64,000 nucleotides of DNA. Source: Spirochaetota bacterium. GTDB taxonomy: Bacteria; Spirochaetota; Spirochaetia; Treponematales; Treponemataceae. Positions within the stretch are counted from its first letter, which is position 1. Each line of letters opens with the position of its first letter. The notes below the pieces were generated by a model that had not been told where the DNA came from, did no database searches, and was given only the letters and a program-made list of their open reading frames with translations. Below, one piece after another: positions 31,978 through 41,930 of the stretch. The position numbers and the translations under genes are program-made. The DNA is taken from contig JAEWMY010000006.1 of the NCBI GenBank assembly GCA_023393015.1, positions 1 to 64,000 on the forward strand, written 5' to 3'.

Positions 31978-34389
31978 TTACTCCGACTCCTCGGTGACGA
32001 CGACGCGAATGGACGCCGAGCGGCCCCGCGAGTCGACGACGGTGACCGTCCACGAGCCCGCGTCGGGCGACCATATGATTTTCTCCCGGCCTTCCGCCGA
32101 ACCGAGGAAGGCCGAATCAGCGAACCAGAACAACTTCCCCGCGTCCGAGTCGGCGCTCGCCTGCAGTACGAGTTGGTTGTAGCGGCTGCGCTCCCGTCTC
32201 AGCACGTACTCGGTGTTCGCCATCGGAGATATGATCGAGGGCGGGAACCCGCTCGCGCGCGCGTCGAACGACGATTCCGTCGGGGGATACGGCGGCGGCT
32301 TGAGGCGCGGAAGGCCGGCCTCCTCGAAGAGTTCCATCAGATCGGAGGGCCAGAACTCGCGGACCTCCTCGCGTATCCAGCCCTTTCCCGTCTCGTCGGT
32401 CCGGTATCCGGTGCGCGTGTCGATCCTGACCGCGCGGTGGATTCCGCATTTAGTTATCGGCGAGACCCCGGGCAGGAACCAGGTTCGGACCGTATGCGGA
32501 CAGTGTTCGTTCGGAATTCCTCCCGATACGGCGCACACGCTCACCGAGGCGACGTCCGCGGGGATTCTCGGCGGGGGCAGGCACAGTTCCTCCGGGATGT
32601 CCGACAGCATCGCGTCGATAACGCCGAAGAGAAGCGGACCCGACATGTACCGTCCGATAAAGGCGGTGTTTCCCTCGCCCGAGAAATTCCCTATCCACAC
32701 GCACAGGACGTATCGGTCGAATACGGCGACGGCCCAGCTGTCCTTGAACCCGATCGACGTTCCCGTCTTCCACGCGACGGGCGTTGCTACGCTCGTTTGC
32801 GGCCGATACGCGACCGGCGGGGGGTTCCGCTCGAGCATCCGCATCGTTATCCATGCGGCGCTTTCGGATACGAGCGTGACGTGCGGCTCGCCTCGTCCGG
32901 TCGCGTCCCGCGACGTCGCGTCCCGTCCGGTCGCGTCCCGGTCCGCGTAGGTCCTCACGGGTTCGTGTCGTCCCCCGTTCGCGAGGGCCGCGTAGAGCTG
33001 GACGAGCTCGACCATGGTTACCCCGGCGCTTCCGAGCACGATCGAAAGGCCGTAATGGTCGCGCCCGCGCATTGCGCCGACGCCGGCCTTTTTCATGAGG
33101 TCGTAGAGGTCGGGATCCTTGATGGCGCGCGCCAGGAAGACGGCGGGTATGTTGCGGCTGTCGACGAGGGCGTCCCACGCCTTGATCGGTCCCTTGTAGT
33201 CGTCCTTGAAGTTGTCGGGGGCGTACTCGCTGAAGGTAACCGGGGTGTCCTTGAGCATCGTCTCCGGATGTATGAGCCCCTGCTCGACGGCGAGCGCGTA
33301 GATAAAGGGTTTCAGCGTGGAACCCGGCGATCTCCTCGCCGTCGTGCCGTTTACCTGACCCTGAATGCGGTCGTCGAAATAATCCGCGGACCCGATCGAC
33401 GAGAGCACCTCCATGCTAGTCCGGTCGATCAGCATCATGCTGCCGTTCGTCACGCCGAAGCCCCGGTTGCGTTCCAGATATGCCCTCAGGTGATCCTCGC
33501 AGAGTTCCTGCAAGCGCGGGTCGACGGTAGTTCGCACGGCGCGCCGGATATTCCGTCCGTCTCTCCGGGATCGTCCCCGTTTCGCCATGGTCGCCCCGTC
33601 CGCCTTCAAGGACTCGCAAAAGTGGCGTGCTTCCGAGGGAAAGGAGCAAACGAGCGCGGGAGCGTTTTCGATCTCGGCGGAGATGATGGCGTCTTCGGGA
33701 TGGGTCTCGAGCCATGAGTCGAAGAGAACCGAGCGCGCGTTCAGCGTCCCGCTCGGGGCGCGGCCGCCGCGGGGGGAGCGGTCGTTCGGATTCTGCGGGA
33801 TCACCGCGAGGAAGAGTATCTCGCTCGTCGAGAGATCCTTCACGTCGACGCCGAAGTAGTACCTCGCGGCCGCCGGAAAGCCCTCGATGTTGCCGCCGCA
33901 GGGGGCGAGGTTCAGGTAGGCTTCGAGAATTTCCTGCTTGCCGAAGCAGATCTCGAGGTAGAGCGCGCGGAGTATCTGGCCTATCTTGCCGGGAACGGAA
34001 CGGGTATGGAGACCGTATCGCATGCGCGCGACCTGCATGGTGAGCGTAGACGCCCCGACGCGCCTCGTCTTCAGTATCCAGGTCTCGCGGGCCGCGCGGA
34101 GAACCGCCCCCGGGTTCACGCCGAAGTGACCGTAGAAGTAGCGGTCTTCCTGCAGGAGGACCGCCTCGATCAGCTCCGGCGGGAAGTCCCCGACCGGCGT
34201 GAAGATACGGTACTTTTCGTCCGCGGAGAGGAAGACCCGCATGAGCCCGCCGTTCCGGTCGAGAAACGCCGCCGAAAAGGGAACGCCCCGCAGGATGTCC
34301 CCGGAGAGGGCGTTGACGGCGAGAAAGATCGCGGCCAACAAAAGGGGAGCCGCGAGGCTCCCCAGGAAGAACAGTCTTTTCTTGGTCAT
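31978..34389 (-). CDS. pbpC: Penicillin-binding protein 1C
   Basis: This 803-residue bifunctional enzyme has an N-terminal anchor (8-27). The GT51 transglycosylase domain has E-D-R-Y-F-Y-G-H (Glu81) and G-A-S-T-L-T-M-Q-V (112-120). The transpeptidase domain has S-T-L-K (Ser357), S-R-N (411-413) and K-T-G-T (541-544). A C-terminal domain of about 100 residues is typical of PBP1C. It makes peptidoglycan at the inner membrane. It follows the alpha-2-macroglobulin gene by 7 bp, a known pairing thought to couple protease trapping and wall repair. A short in-frame repeat (R-D-A-T-G-R-D-A-T-S-R-D-A-T-G-R, 484-499) lies before the K-T-G motif. Confidence 0.95.
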   Translation of the reverse strand: MTKKRLFFLGSLAAPLLLAAIFLAVNALSGDILRGVPFSAAFLDRNGGLMRVFLSADEKYRIFTPVGDFPPELIEAVLLQEDRYFYGHFGVNPGAVLRAARETWILKTRRVGASTLTMQVARMRYGLHTRSVPGKIGQILRALYLEICFGKQEILEAYLNLAPCGGNIEGFPAAARYYFGVDVKDLSTSEILFLAVIPQNPNDRSPRGGRAPSGTLNARSVLFDSWLETHPEDAIISAEIENAPALVCSFPSEARHFCESLKADGATMAKRGRSRRDGRNIRRAVRTTVDPRLQELCEDHLRAYLERNRGFGVTNGSMMLIDRTSMEVLSSIGSADYFDDRIQGQVNGTTARRSPGSTLKPFIYALAVEQGLIHPETMLKDTPVTFSEYAPDNFKDDYKGPIKAWDALVDSRNIPAVFLARAIKDPDLYDLMKKAGVGAMRGRDHYGLSIVLGSAGVTMVELVQLYAALANGGRHEPVRTYADRDATGRDATSRDATGRGEPHVTLVSESAAWITMRMLERNPPPVAYRPQTSVATPVAWKTGTSIGFKDSWAVAVFDRYVLCVWIGNFSGEGNTAFIGRYMSGPLLFGVIDAMLSDIPEELCLPPPRIPADVASVSVCAVSGGIPNEHCPHTVRTWFLPGVSPITKCGIHRAVRIDTRTGYRTDETGKGWIREEVREFWPSDLMELFEEAGLPRLKPPPYPPTESSFDARASGFPPSIISPMANTEYVLRRERSRYNQLVLQASADSDAGKLFWFADSAFLGSAEGREKIIWSPDAGSWTVTVVDSRGRSASIRVVVTEESE

Positions 34390-34396
34390 CGCCCCG

Positions 34397-37300
34397 TCAT
34401 TTGCCGACGATCGTCAGCCGGTCCTGCGGGCGCATCGCCCACACCTTCTTGTCGTAGAGCGCCTCCGCGAACAGCGGCGGAACGACGAAGTTCCCCTTGT
34501 TCACGGCGCGCGTCTGATACGTGAAGGTGTTGAGTTCTGGGGTCACGCGGCCGAACACCACGAGGCGGTCCTCGCGGATGTCGACGTAATCGGGCGACCA
34601 GCGGACGTTCCGGTTGTCGCGGATCGACGCAATGTCCGCCTCGAGGCCTGCCGGCAGGAGGTCCACCAGCGCGACGTCGCGGATCGTCGCCTTGGAAAGG
34701 CTCCGGAAATTGAGCTTGACGTACACGACGTCCCCGACCGTCGCCTTGTCGATCTTCTTGCCGTCCGCGTCGGTGAACTCGCGGTACACCTCGATGCCGT
34801 TCTTTGTCTCCGACTTCGGAACCTCGAGGTCGAATCCGGCCTGGGTCACCTGGTAGAAGAGGGGGACGTTGTCGCGGTTTTCCACGGCGATCTTCTCGGC
34901 GGTTCCCGTGTAGGAGGCGGTGAAGACGGGGTCGCCCTTCGGCGTCAGCGCGGTTCTCGTCTTGTCGGCCGCGATCTGCGCCACGGCGTAGGCTCCGGTC
35001 TCGGCCGTCGGCGTCGCCTTGAGATAGGCGTCGATCGCCATGAGCGCGAGGCTCGCCGAAATCGTCGTGTAATTATGGCCCTTCAGTTCGTCGGCCATCG
35101 ACTCGAGCATCTTGCCCGAGACGTCCTTGAGGTTTTGCGGGAAATGCCGCGCGACGACGTTGAGGTAGAGCGATTCGTACGCGAGCGAGTCGAGATAGGG
35201 GAAGTTGTCCTTGAACGCGTAGCTCAGCTTGATCTTGAGGAGCAGGGCCGCGGCGTCGATGTTCTTCTGGAGCATCGCGTAGCTGCCCGCCATGAACAGG
35301 CCGGGGAATCCCGTCTCCGCGGCGGAGTTTTCGCGCGCGATGTCCTTTTTGAGCGTCTCAAGCTGTGTGGTGGTGATCTGCTCGTTCAGGGTAAGCACGT
35401 AAATAGCGTAGGCCCGGCAGGTCAGCGAGTAGTCGTCGGTGCCCTTGCCGTCCGCGATCGTCTTGAGTCCCTGCGTCACCGAATTGAGGAGGGTCGTCGA
35501 CACGTAGTGGCCTTTCGCCTTCGCCTCGGTGAGGAAGTGCGCGCAATACGCCGTTATCAGGGGATCGGAATCCGAAAGGGATGTCCAGATGCCGATCGAG
35601 TAGTCGCGCTTGAGGCGCGCCTGCAGTATCGCGACGACGCGGGCGACCGAGGCCTGTCCGACCGCGCTCGGGAATTTCATCTCCCGCGAGAGCTCCGGGT
35701 ACAGGAAGGGAAAGGCCGCGCTCGCGAGCTGTTCGGAACAGCCGTAGGGGTAGGTCGTGAGGAAGAAGTTGAGGCCCTTCGCGATACCCAGCGGCATGTA
35801 CGAAAGGTCGACCTCACGGGTGCTGAACTCCTCGTAGAGTTTCCGCGGGACGGCTATCTCCGCCTTGTCCTTCTTGATCATTCCCGTTTCGAGGGCCACC
35901 CGGTACGGAACCGAGGGGCGGACGCTCATGAAGGCGGAAAGCTCGGAAGACTCGCCGCCGTTGCTCGCGACGAACTTGATGTCGGCCGCCCCGACGGGGC
36001 CCGAGGCCTTGACGGTAACGTTGACCGTCTGGTCCCTGCCTTCGGGTATGGCGAGGTCGAACGCCGCCTTGGAGGTAATCGCGAGGTGCTTGCTGCCGGT
36101 CGCCTCGAGGCGAACCTTGCCCGATTCCCCCGCGCCTTTCTGGTTGTTCGTCACGGTTACCGCGACGTCGAACTCGTCGCCGGGAGAAGCCATCATCGGC
36201 GCGTTCGGGGAGATGATGAAGGTGTTGCGCAAAAGGGCCTTGTCCTCGGCCGCCCCGATGGAGTCGTCCGATACGGCGACGGCCATGACGCGGAGCGTTC
36301 CGTTGAAGTAGTCGGGAACGCGATAGGTCACGGTTTTCGGCGTCGGGCCCGAGTCGAGTATGCCCGACCAGTAGGCGACCGGCTGGTTCTGGCGTCGCTT
36401 GAAGGGATTGAGGTTGCGCGAGAGCTCGTCGTATCCGCCGCCGCCGCCCGTCGCCTGCAGTGCGCGTACGACGGAGAACTCGGGGAGTATCAGGTCCATG
36501 ATCTGGGCCGTGCGCACCTCGAGGGCGCGTTTCTGGAAGAAGAAGGCGATCGGGTCCGGCGTCCTGTACCCGGCGAACTGCAGTATGCCCTCGTCGACCG
36601 CGTAGACGACTATCTTTCCGGGCCGGGCGGTCGAGTAGCGGATGGCGAAATCCTTCCCGGGCTTCGCCTCTTCCGCGATGCCGAGCGTTATCCGGTTCGT
36701 GCGGCTTTCCTTGCTGACCGAGAAGGGCACCGTGCCGTAGCTCAGGGGCGACATGAATACCTCGCGGGAATCCCGCGAGCGCACGAACATGACGTTGACG
36801 TAACCGTTGCCCTCGATGTCCCTCGGGACCGTGATGGTCTGAACGCTCGTCGTTCCCGAACTCGTGAACCACTTGTGCGCGTATACCTTGTCGCGCTCGA
36901 TCGTGATGAGGCCGGCGCCCGAGTACGGCGCCTTGATCATGACCTCGATCGTGTCGCCGCCCGAGAAGTCGGCGCGGTTCAGGCTCAGCTCGAGCTCGGC
37001 CGTGCGGGTAAGGCTTCGTTCCACGTTCTGCGAGCCGGCGACGCTGAAGGCGGCCTTGTTGTACACGAGGCCGTCGCTCGCCGTCACGGCGAGCTCGAAC
37101 TCGCCCGGCTTGTCCGTCGGTACGGAGTAATCGAATCCCGACGCCGGCACGGAGATTGTCTCCTCGGAAACGGGATAGGACTTGCGGACCGACTGGTACT
37201 TGAAGACGCCGTTCGGCTGCTTGACGAGCATCGAGACGAACCGGATTTCGCTCAACGAGAGCGTCAGGTCGCGCACCGTCGTCTTGCGGAGTTCGGGGTC

Positions 37301-40162
37301 GACCGCGATGAAGGAGATGACGCGCTTCGAGTCCTTGTTGACGTACGCGAGGGAGCCGTCGGCCTTGTGGCCGATCATGTAGGGAAGCGGGCTGACCATC
37401 ACGGTCGCCTCGGCCGAGACGTTCCGGCCGCTGTCCTTCTCGAACGCCTCGGCGTAGAAGGCGAGGTTGTACGTCGCCTTCTCGAACTTGCCGACGTCGA
37501 GGGCGAACTCGCAGTTTCCCTCCCCGTCGGTCGTTTTCGTCCCGAGGAATTCCTGGTAGCTCTTGTCCTTGACGAAGGGGTCAAGGAAGGTATAGTCGCG
37601 GTATTGCCTGAAGTACTGGCGTCCGGGGGTCAGCGTCATCTGCGCCTTGACTTCGTTTCCGACCGCCGCCGTCCCGAAGAGGTTCCGCACGCCGACGCGC
37701 GCCCCTATCCTGGAAGGCTGTATCCATCCCGTTTCGGGGACGGGATCGAATCCCGCGGACACCTTGAGCGTCTCCGGGAGGAATTCCTCGACCCTCACGG
37801 TCTGCGATCCGAGGAACACGCGCTCGTTGTTGCGGTCCTCGCGGATCACGTATACGGAGCAGGTGTAGGTTCCCGTCGGCGACCAGTCGTGCGTGGCGAA
37901 CTTGATCTCCTCGAATCCGGCGCGCGAAAGCGCGACGCGACGGTTGAATATCTCGGATCCCTTCGGGTCGACGACCCTGTATTCGAGCGGCGTGTTCTCG
38001 AGGTTGATCCTCCAGTCGCCCGCCTTGACGACGAGACCCGTGCGCACCTCGTCGCCCGGCCGGTAGATTCCCCGGTCGGAGAAGAGGAAGGCGGTCAGTT
38101 TCTTCGGGTCCGTCGCGCCGTAGATGCCGCCCGTGTCGAAATCGGAGTAGTCGAGCATGCGGCCTTCCGCCTCGAAGGGCATCAGGGACATGTCCTCGCC
38201 CCTGCGCACCACGAAGGCGGTCGGCTTTTTGTCGCGCGAGAGGTAGTCGAGCGACGGGATGTTGACGTACCCGTCGAAGCCCGTTTGCGCGCTGAATACG
38301 GGGTTCCCGTTCAGCCCCAGGACTTCGACCGTCGCCCCCGAAACGGGCTCTCCCGTGGCGATGGACTGGACGAAGAGGGAACGCGTCTTGTCGGCGTTCT
38401 GCTTCACGAAGAAGCCGAGGTCGGTGACCATGATAAGCCGCTTGTCCGCGTACGAGTCGTTCCGCCCGTTCCCCCTGGCCTCGAAGACGAAAAGCCCGTA
38501 TCGCAAATTCTGCGAGGGGATGGCGTCGAGGTACCGGCTGAAGTCGAACGAGAAATACTGGAAATCGCGCTCGTCCTTTACCGGGACGAAGAGCTCTTCC
38601 CGGTTCTGGACGGTGACGTTGAACTCGTTGAAGTCGTAATTCGAGAAACGGAAGTTTTCCAGGTTGCCGTTGGACTGCGAGACGAGGTGGTTGACGTCGT
38701 CCGGACGCACGCGGCCGACGTTGCACACGACGCCGCTGATGCCGCGCGAGAGCATCGCGAGCTTCTTGTCGCCCGAGAGCGAGAGCACGGTTCCCTCGCC
38801 GAGTATCGAAATTTCCTTCGGGAAATCCCTGACCCGGAAAAGCTTGCCCCATCCTTCCTTGAGGAAATAGTCGCCGTAAAAGCGCGTTCCCCCGTTGACG
38901 CGGACGTAGACGTACCGTCCGCTCGTCGCCACGAAGCGGAAGCTGTTCGTCGAGCTGTAGCGCCTGTCCCCGGGGATCGCCTCCGGGGAGATTTTTTTCG
39001 AGACGGCGAGAACCTCCGGGATCATCTCTTCGGTGTCGCGCCACCGGTATTCCTTGACCGGCGGGAGTCCCGGGAGTTCGGGTCGGTCGAGGGGGAGTTC
39101 CCACACCGAGACGTTCTTCAGGAGTTCCTCCGCTTCGATCTCGCCGCGGGTCTCGACGACGAACACCTGTTCGTAGCGTTGATCGGGCGTCTTGACGAGC
39201 TCGTGCGAGAGGCCGAGCACCTGCACGTAATTGTCGGGGCCCGGAACCGTCACCGTGGCGGAGATGTCCCGTTTCAGGGGCGTCCCTCCGGCGGTCGTCC
39301 TGACGCCCGCCTTGACCGTGATGGAAACCTGTGCCTCTTTCGCGGGCATGCCGAGCGGTTCGGAGACGACGTAGGCCGTCTTGAAGTCCTCGGAATAGCT
39401 GACGGAGTAGCGGTGCGGGGCGTTCTTGAGCGAGCCCGAGTCCGCGCGGAGAAGCGGCTTGATCTCTATGTTCTTTTCGAGCGTCTCGGTGTCGATGGGA
39501 TAGTTGGCGATTACGGCCGCCGAAACGCGCTTGATCTTGCTGTCTTCCGGATCGATGTAAAACTCGGTTTCCCCGAGGCTGACGCCGAAATCCTCGATGT
39601 CGAAGGATATCTCCCGGTCTACCTTGATATGGTCGGGGAAGACGGTCTTGTCCATCGTGATTTTATACCGTTTCCCGATCTCCCAGGCCCGCGAGGGCTG
39701 GAAGCGCAGGCGATTGTCTTCCTCCCATTTCCAGACGCCGGGTATCTCGGGCGATATCCCGATCCCGGAGGAGACCTCCTTGCCGACCATGTCGCTCGGC
39801 GCGGCCGAGCCGTCGAAGAAGAGGGTGAAGGGCTCTATCGTCCCGGACTCCCCGTAGTTCGAGGGTATGCCGAAGGTATAGTCGATCACGAGCGGCTGCG
39901 GCTGGCGAGACAGCCAGAAGAGGAAGCCGAGCGACGCCCAAAAGGCGACGAGCAGGGCGACGCCGATTCGCACGAAGAGTTTGCGGCGCGCGGAGACGGT
40001 CGTCTTGACCGCGTTCCCTATTTTTCCGAGGAACGCGCCTCCCGCGCCGGTCGTGAGAAAGTCCCGAACCGCCAGGATGAATCCCGGCGGGGTATAGCTT
40101 CCGAACAGATACCGAAGCGCCTCGCGCGCGGTGATCCTTGGTTTCTCGGTTTTTTTTGGCAT
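34397..40162 (-). CDS. Bacterial alpha-2-macroglobulin (protease trap)
   Basis: This 1921-residue protein has one membrane helix at about 64-84, so it is anchored by a signal-anchor rather than a lipid. A series of macroglobulin beta domains follows. The thioester motif G-C-S-E-Q is present with Cys1475, followed by the alpha/alpha toroid region and a receptor-like end domain. Bacterial A2Ms trap attacking proteases through the bait region and thioester in the periplasm. The ATG at 40162 is preferred because AGAGGAAA lies 5-6 nt upstream. It is immediately followed by pbpC. Confidence 0.93.
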   Translation of the reverse strand: MPKKTEKPRITAREALRYLFGSYTPPGFILAVRDFLTTGAGGAFLGKIGNAVKTTVSARRKLFVRIGVALLVAFWASLGFLFWLSRQPQPLVIDYTFGIPSNYGESGTIEPFTLFFDGSAAPSDMVGKEVSSGIGISPEIPGVWKWEEDNRLRFQPSRAWEIGKRYKITMDKTVFPDHIKVDREISFDIEDFGVSLGETEFYIDPEDSKIKRVSAAVIANYPIDTETLEKNIEIKPLLRADSGSLKNAPHRYSVSYSEDFKTAYVVSEPLGMPAKEAQVSITVKAGVRTTAGGTPLKRDISATVTVPGPDNYVQVLGLSHELVKTPDQRYEQVFVVETRGEIEAEELLKNVSVWELPLDRPELPGLPPVKEYRWRDTEEMIPEVLAVSKKISPEAIPGDRRYSSTNSFRFVATSGRYVYVRVNGGTRFYGDYFLKEGWGKLFRVRDFPKEISILGEGTVLSLSGDKKLAMLSRGISGVVCNVGRVRPDDVNHLVSQSNGNLENFRFSNYDFNEFNVTVQNREELFVPVKDERDFQYFSFDFSRYLDAIPSQNLRYGLFVFEARGNGRNDSYADKRLIMVTDLGFFVKQNADKTRSLFVQSIATGEPVSGATVEVLGLNGNPVFSAQTGFDGYVNIPSLDYLSRDKKPTAFVVRRGEDMSLMPFEAEGRMLDYSDFDTGGIYGATDPKKLTAFLFSDRGIYRPGDEVRTGLVVKAGDWRINLENTPLEYRVVDPKGSEIFNRRVALSRAGFEEIKFATHDWSPTGTYTCSVYVIREDRNNERVFLGSQTVRVEEFLPETLKVSAGFDPVPETGWIQPSRIGARVGVRNLFGTAAVGNEVKAQMTLTPGRQYFRQYRDYTFLDPFVKDKSYQEFLGTKTTDGEGNCEFALDVGKFEKATYNLAFYAEAFEKDSGRNVSAEATVMVSPLPYMIGHKADGSLAYVNKDSKRVISFIAVDPELRKTTVRDLTLSLSEIRFVSMLVKQPNGVFKYQSVRKSYPVSEETISVPASGFDYSVPTDKPGEFELAVTASDGLVYNKAAFSVAGSQNVERSLTRTAELELSLNRADFSGGDTIEVMIKAPYSGAGLITIERDKVYAHKWFTSSGTTSVQTITVPRDIEGNGYVNVMFVRSRDSREVFMSPLSYGTVPFSVSKESRTNRITLGIAEEAKPGKDFAIRYSTARPGKIVVYAVDEGILQFAGYRTPDPIAFFFQKRALEVRTAQIMDLILPEFSVVRALQATGGGGGYDELSRNLNPFKRRQNQPVAYWSGILDSGPTPKTVTYRVPDYFNGTLRVMAVAVSDDSIGAAEDKALLRNTFIISPNAPMMASPGDEFDVAVTVTNNQKGAGESGKVRLEATGSKHLAITSKAAFDLAIPEGRDQTVNVTVKASGPVGAADIKFVASNGGESSELSAFMSVRPSVPYRVALETGMIKKDKAEIAVPRKLYEEFSTREVDLSYMPLGIAKGLNFFLTTYPYGCSEQLASAAFPFLYPELSREMKFPSAVGQASVARVVAILQARLKRDYSIGIWTSLSDSDPLITAYCAHFLTEAKAKGHYVSTTLLNSVTQGLKTIADGKGTDDYSLTCRAYAIYVLTLNEQITTTQLETLKKDIARENSAAETGFPGLFMAGSYAMLQKNIDAAALLLKIKLSYAFKDNFPYLDSLAYESLYLNVVARHFPQNLKDVSGKMLESMADELKGHNYTTISASLALMAIDAYLKATPTAETGAYAVAQIAADKTRTALTPKGDPVFTASYTGTAEKIAVENRDNVPLFYQVTQAGFDLEVPKSETKNGIEVYREFTDADGKKIDKATVGDVVYVKLNFRSLSKATIRDVALVDLLPAGLEADIASIRDNRNVRWSPDYVDIREDRLVVFGRVTPELNTFTYQTRAVNKGNFVVPPLFAEALYDKKVWAMRPQDRLTIVGK

Positions 40163-40352
40163 GATGTTTCCTCTTTGGCGCGTGATCAAAAGTCAGCGTA
40201 TCTTGACGTTGCTTATAGATAATACAACGGGTTCGCTATTATTTCACGGGGGAACGGACGAAAGTCGGCCGAACGCGTCATGTCACGGACGCTCTTCCGA
40301 CCCGCTTCCCCCGCGCGCGATTTGCCATTCGCGCGCGGGTTCGGGACGTCGC

Positions 40353-41588
40353 CTATCTCCGCTTGTGTTTCAGCTCTTTTTGAAATTTCGATATCTGTTT
40401 CCATTTTCGCTCGTTCTCTTGCCTCGCGCGGTCGTCGTTCCGGCGTTCGACCCAGGCCTGTTCCTTGACGAGCGCGAGATACGAGAGGAAGCGGGCTTCG
40501 TCGAGTTCGCCCGACGCGAGCGCCGCGCGAACGGCGCATCCCGGCTCGTCCGCGTGCGCGCAATCCGAAAAGCGGCAGCGGTCCGCCATCTCCGCGATCT
40601 CCGGGAAGCCGCCGTCCAGTCCCTCGGCCTCGCCCCACACCTTGAGTTCCCGGATTCCGGGGCTGTCGATGAGGAGTATGCCGGAGTCGAGGCGGTAGAG
40701 TCTGCTCGAGGTCGTGGTATGCCGCCCCCTAAGGTCGTCTTCCCGGACGCGTCCCTCGCGCGCGAGGTTCGGCTCGCCTGCCGCTTCGCCGTGCGATTCG
40801 CCGGCTAACTCGCCGTCCGTCGAGACGCGCTCGAGGGCGTTCACGAGGGCCGACTTGCCGACCCCGCTCTTGCCGAGCATGGACGCGGTTTCCCCCGGCG
40901 AGAGGAAGCGCGCGAGGTCCCCGACGCCCTCTCCCGTTTTAGCGCTGAGCGCGACGACGGGAGACCCCGGGGCGTATTCGCTCGCGTCGCGAAGCGCCGC
41001 CTCGCGGTCGGCCTCCGAGGCGAGGTCCGCCTTGTTGAGCACGATACACGGCGAGGCACCCGAGTTCCGGACGACGACGAGCGCGCGCTCGAGAAAGCGC
41101 GGCAGGAAATTCCGCCCGCCGTCGAGGGCGAACACGAGAAAGATGACGTCGACGTTGGCCGCGAGCACCTGCTCGTCGCACCTCGAGCCGGCGCTTCCCC
41201 GGCTCAGCGCGGTGCGGCGGGCAAGCGTCGCGTGGACGCGCGCGGATTCTCTCCCCGGGTCGACGAGCACCCAGTCGCCCGCGACGGGATAGTCGGCCGG
41301 TCCCGCCGCCTCGTGTTCGAATCTCCCGCTGACGCGGACGTTCGCGGACACGCCGACGCGGTCGGTCGCGCCGTTTTCAGCCGCGTCGCTTCGCGGCGGG
41401 ACGGTTCCGGCCGGGTGCCGTCCGGAAAAATCGGGACGCACGATTTCATAGAGATGATGCTCGCGCCTCGTGACGCGCGCGGGTACGAGGGGGGCGAGCT
41501 CCGGGCGCTCGTCGAGCAAGCTCGCCCATGAAGCCAAAAAATCGGGTTTCCAGCCCCATGACTCGGGGGCGTAATCGATCGTATTCAC
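40353..41588 (-). CDS. rsgA: Ribosome biogenesis GTPase RsgA
   Basis: The 411-residue protein has an OB-fold N-terminal part and a circularly permuted GTPase: N-K-A-D (185-188), G-K-S-G-V-G-K-S (239-246), G-R-H-T-T-T and D-S-P-G (308-311). A zinc motif follows (Cys338, Cys343, His345, Cys351). It helps mature the 30S subunit. The GTG at 41588 is chosen over the ATG 15 nt upstream because GGGAG lies 8 nt before it and the ATG has no such site. It is longer than usual (about 300-350) owing to inserts near residues 55-100 and 255-285. Confidence 0.92.
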   Translation of the reverse strand: MNTIDYAPESWGWKPDFLASWASLLDERPELAPLVPARVTRREHHLYEIVRPDFSGRHPAGTVPPRSDAAENGATDRVGVSANVRVSGRFEHEAAGPADYPVAGDWVLVDPGRESARVHATLARRTALSRGSAGSRCDEQVLAANVDVIFLVFALDGGRNFLPRFLERALVVVRNSGASPCIVLNKADLASEADREAALRDASEYAPGSPVVALSAKTGEGVGDLARFLSPGETASMLGKSGVGKSALVNALERVSTDGELAGESHGEAAGEPNLAREGRVREDDLRGRHTTTSSRLYRLDSGILLIDSPGIRELKVWGEAEGLDGGFPEIAEMADRCRFSDCAHADEPGCAVRAALASGELDEARFLSYLALVKEQAWVERRNDDRARQENERKWKQISKFQKELKHKRR

Positions 41589-41814
41589 TGTGGTAACTCC
41601 CATTACGACGAAACAGCTTCGAGACGCGCCGAAAACGGCGCGCCCGGTTCGAGATGCGAATGTTCTGGCTGTGTGTCGACGATGGGTCGCGTGGACGGGT
41701 TCGTGTTGACGAGTCCCCGGCGGGAAGGAATGTCGCGGTCTTCCGGTTCGGAAGCCCCATGAACGGGAGGGCGCCTTCGATTCGCCCGAGGGCGACGCGA
41801 CGCGCGCGAGAAAC

Positions 41815-41856
41815 CTACCTGAACGCCACCGTCGGCGTTAGCGCAATTCCCTTCAT
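41815..41856 (-). CDS. Mini-ORF of 13 codons in the rsgA leader
   Basis: It reads MKGIALTPTVAFR and stops with TAG. CTAGGAGGTC, one of the best ribosome-binding sites of the window, lies 5 nt before the ATG, and a consensus promoter precedes it. It may be a leader peptide or the start of a broken gene. The frame past the stop is Arg-rich and does not look coding. Confidence 0.35.
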   Translation of the reverse strand: MKGIALTPTVAFR

Positions 41857-41886
41857 GAAAGACCTCCTAGCTCGCAGGATGTATTC

Positions 41887-41915
41887 AGGATACGCCCGCC
41901 CGATTGGAATGTCAA
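41887..41915 (-). promoter_or_regulatory. Strong promoter upstream of the mini-ORF and rsgA
   Basis: Minus strand: -35 TTGACA (41915-41910), a 17-nt spacer and -10 TATCCT (41892-41887). Transcription would start near 41880, 24 nt before the mini-ORF and about 290 nt before rsgA. Confidence 0.65.
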
Positions 41916-41930
41916 GGCGGGGCCGTCTCT

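Larger units (their letters stand above)
41604..41930. other. rsgA leader region between rsgA and peptidase E
   Basis: No full gene is seen here. The stretch holds a strong minus-strand promoter (41887-41915), a strong ribosome-binding site and a 13-codon mini-ORF (41815-41856). About 210 nt of untranslated sequence then lead to rsgA, with a stem-loop near 41629-41646 (arms CGCGCCG and CGGCGCG around TTTT). Confidence 0.5.

Noticed and set aside
34199..40222. A 2007-codon open frame on the plus strand opposite the alpha-2-macroglobulin gene
   Set aside because: It is the antisense shadow of a GC-rich gene: its protein is extremely rich in Arg, Asp, Glu, Val and Gly, has no domains, and the opposite frame has clear A2M motifs.
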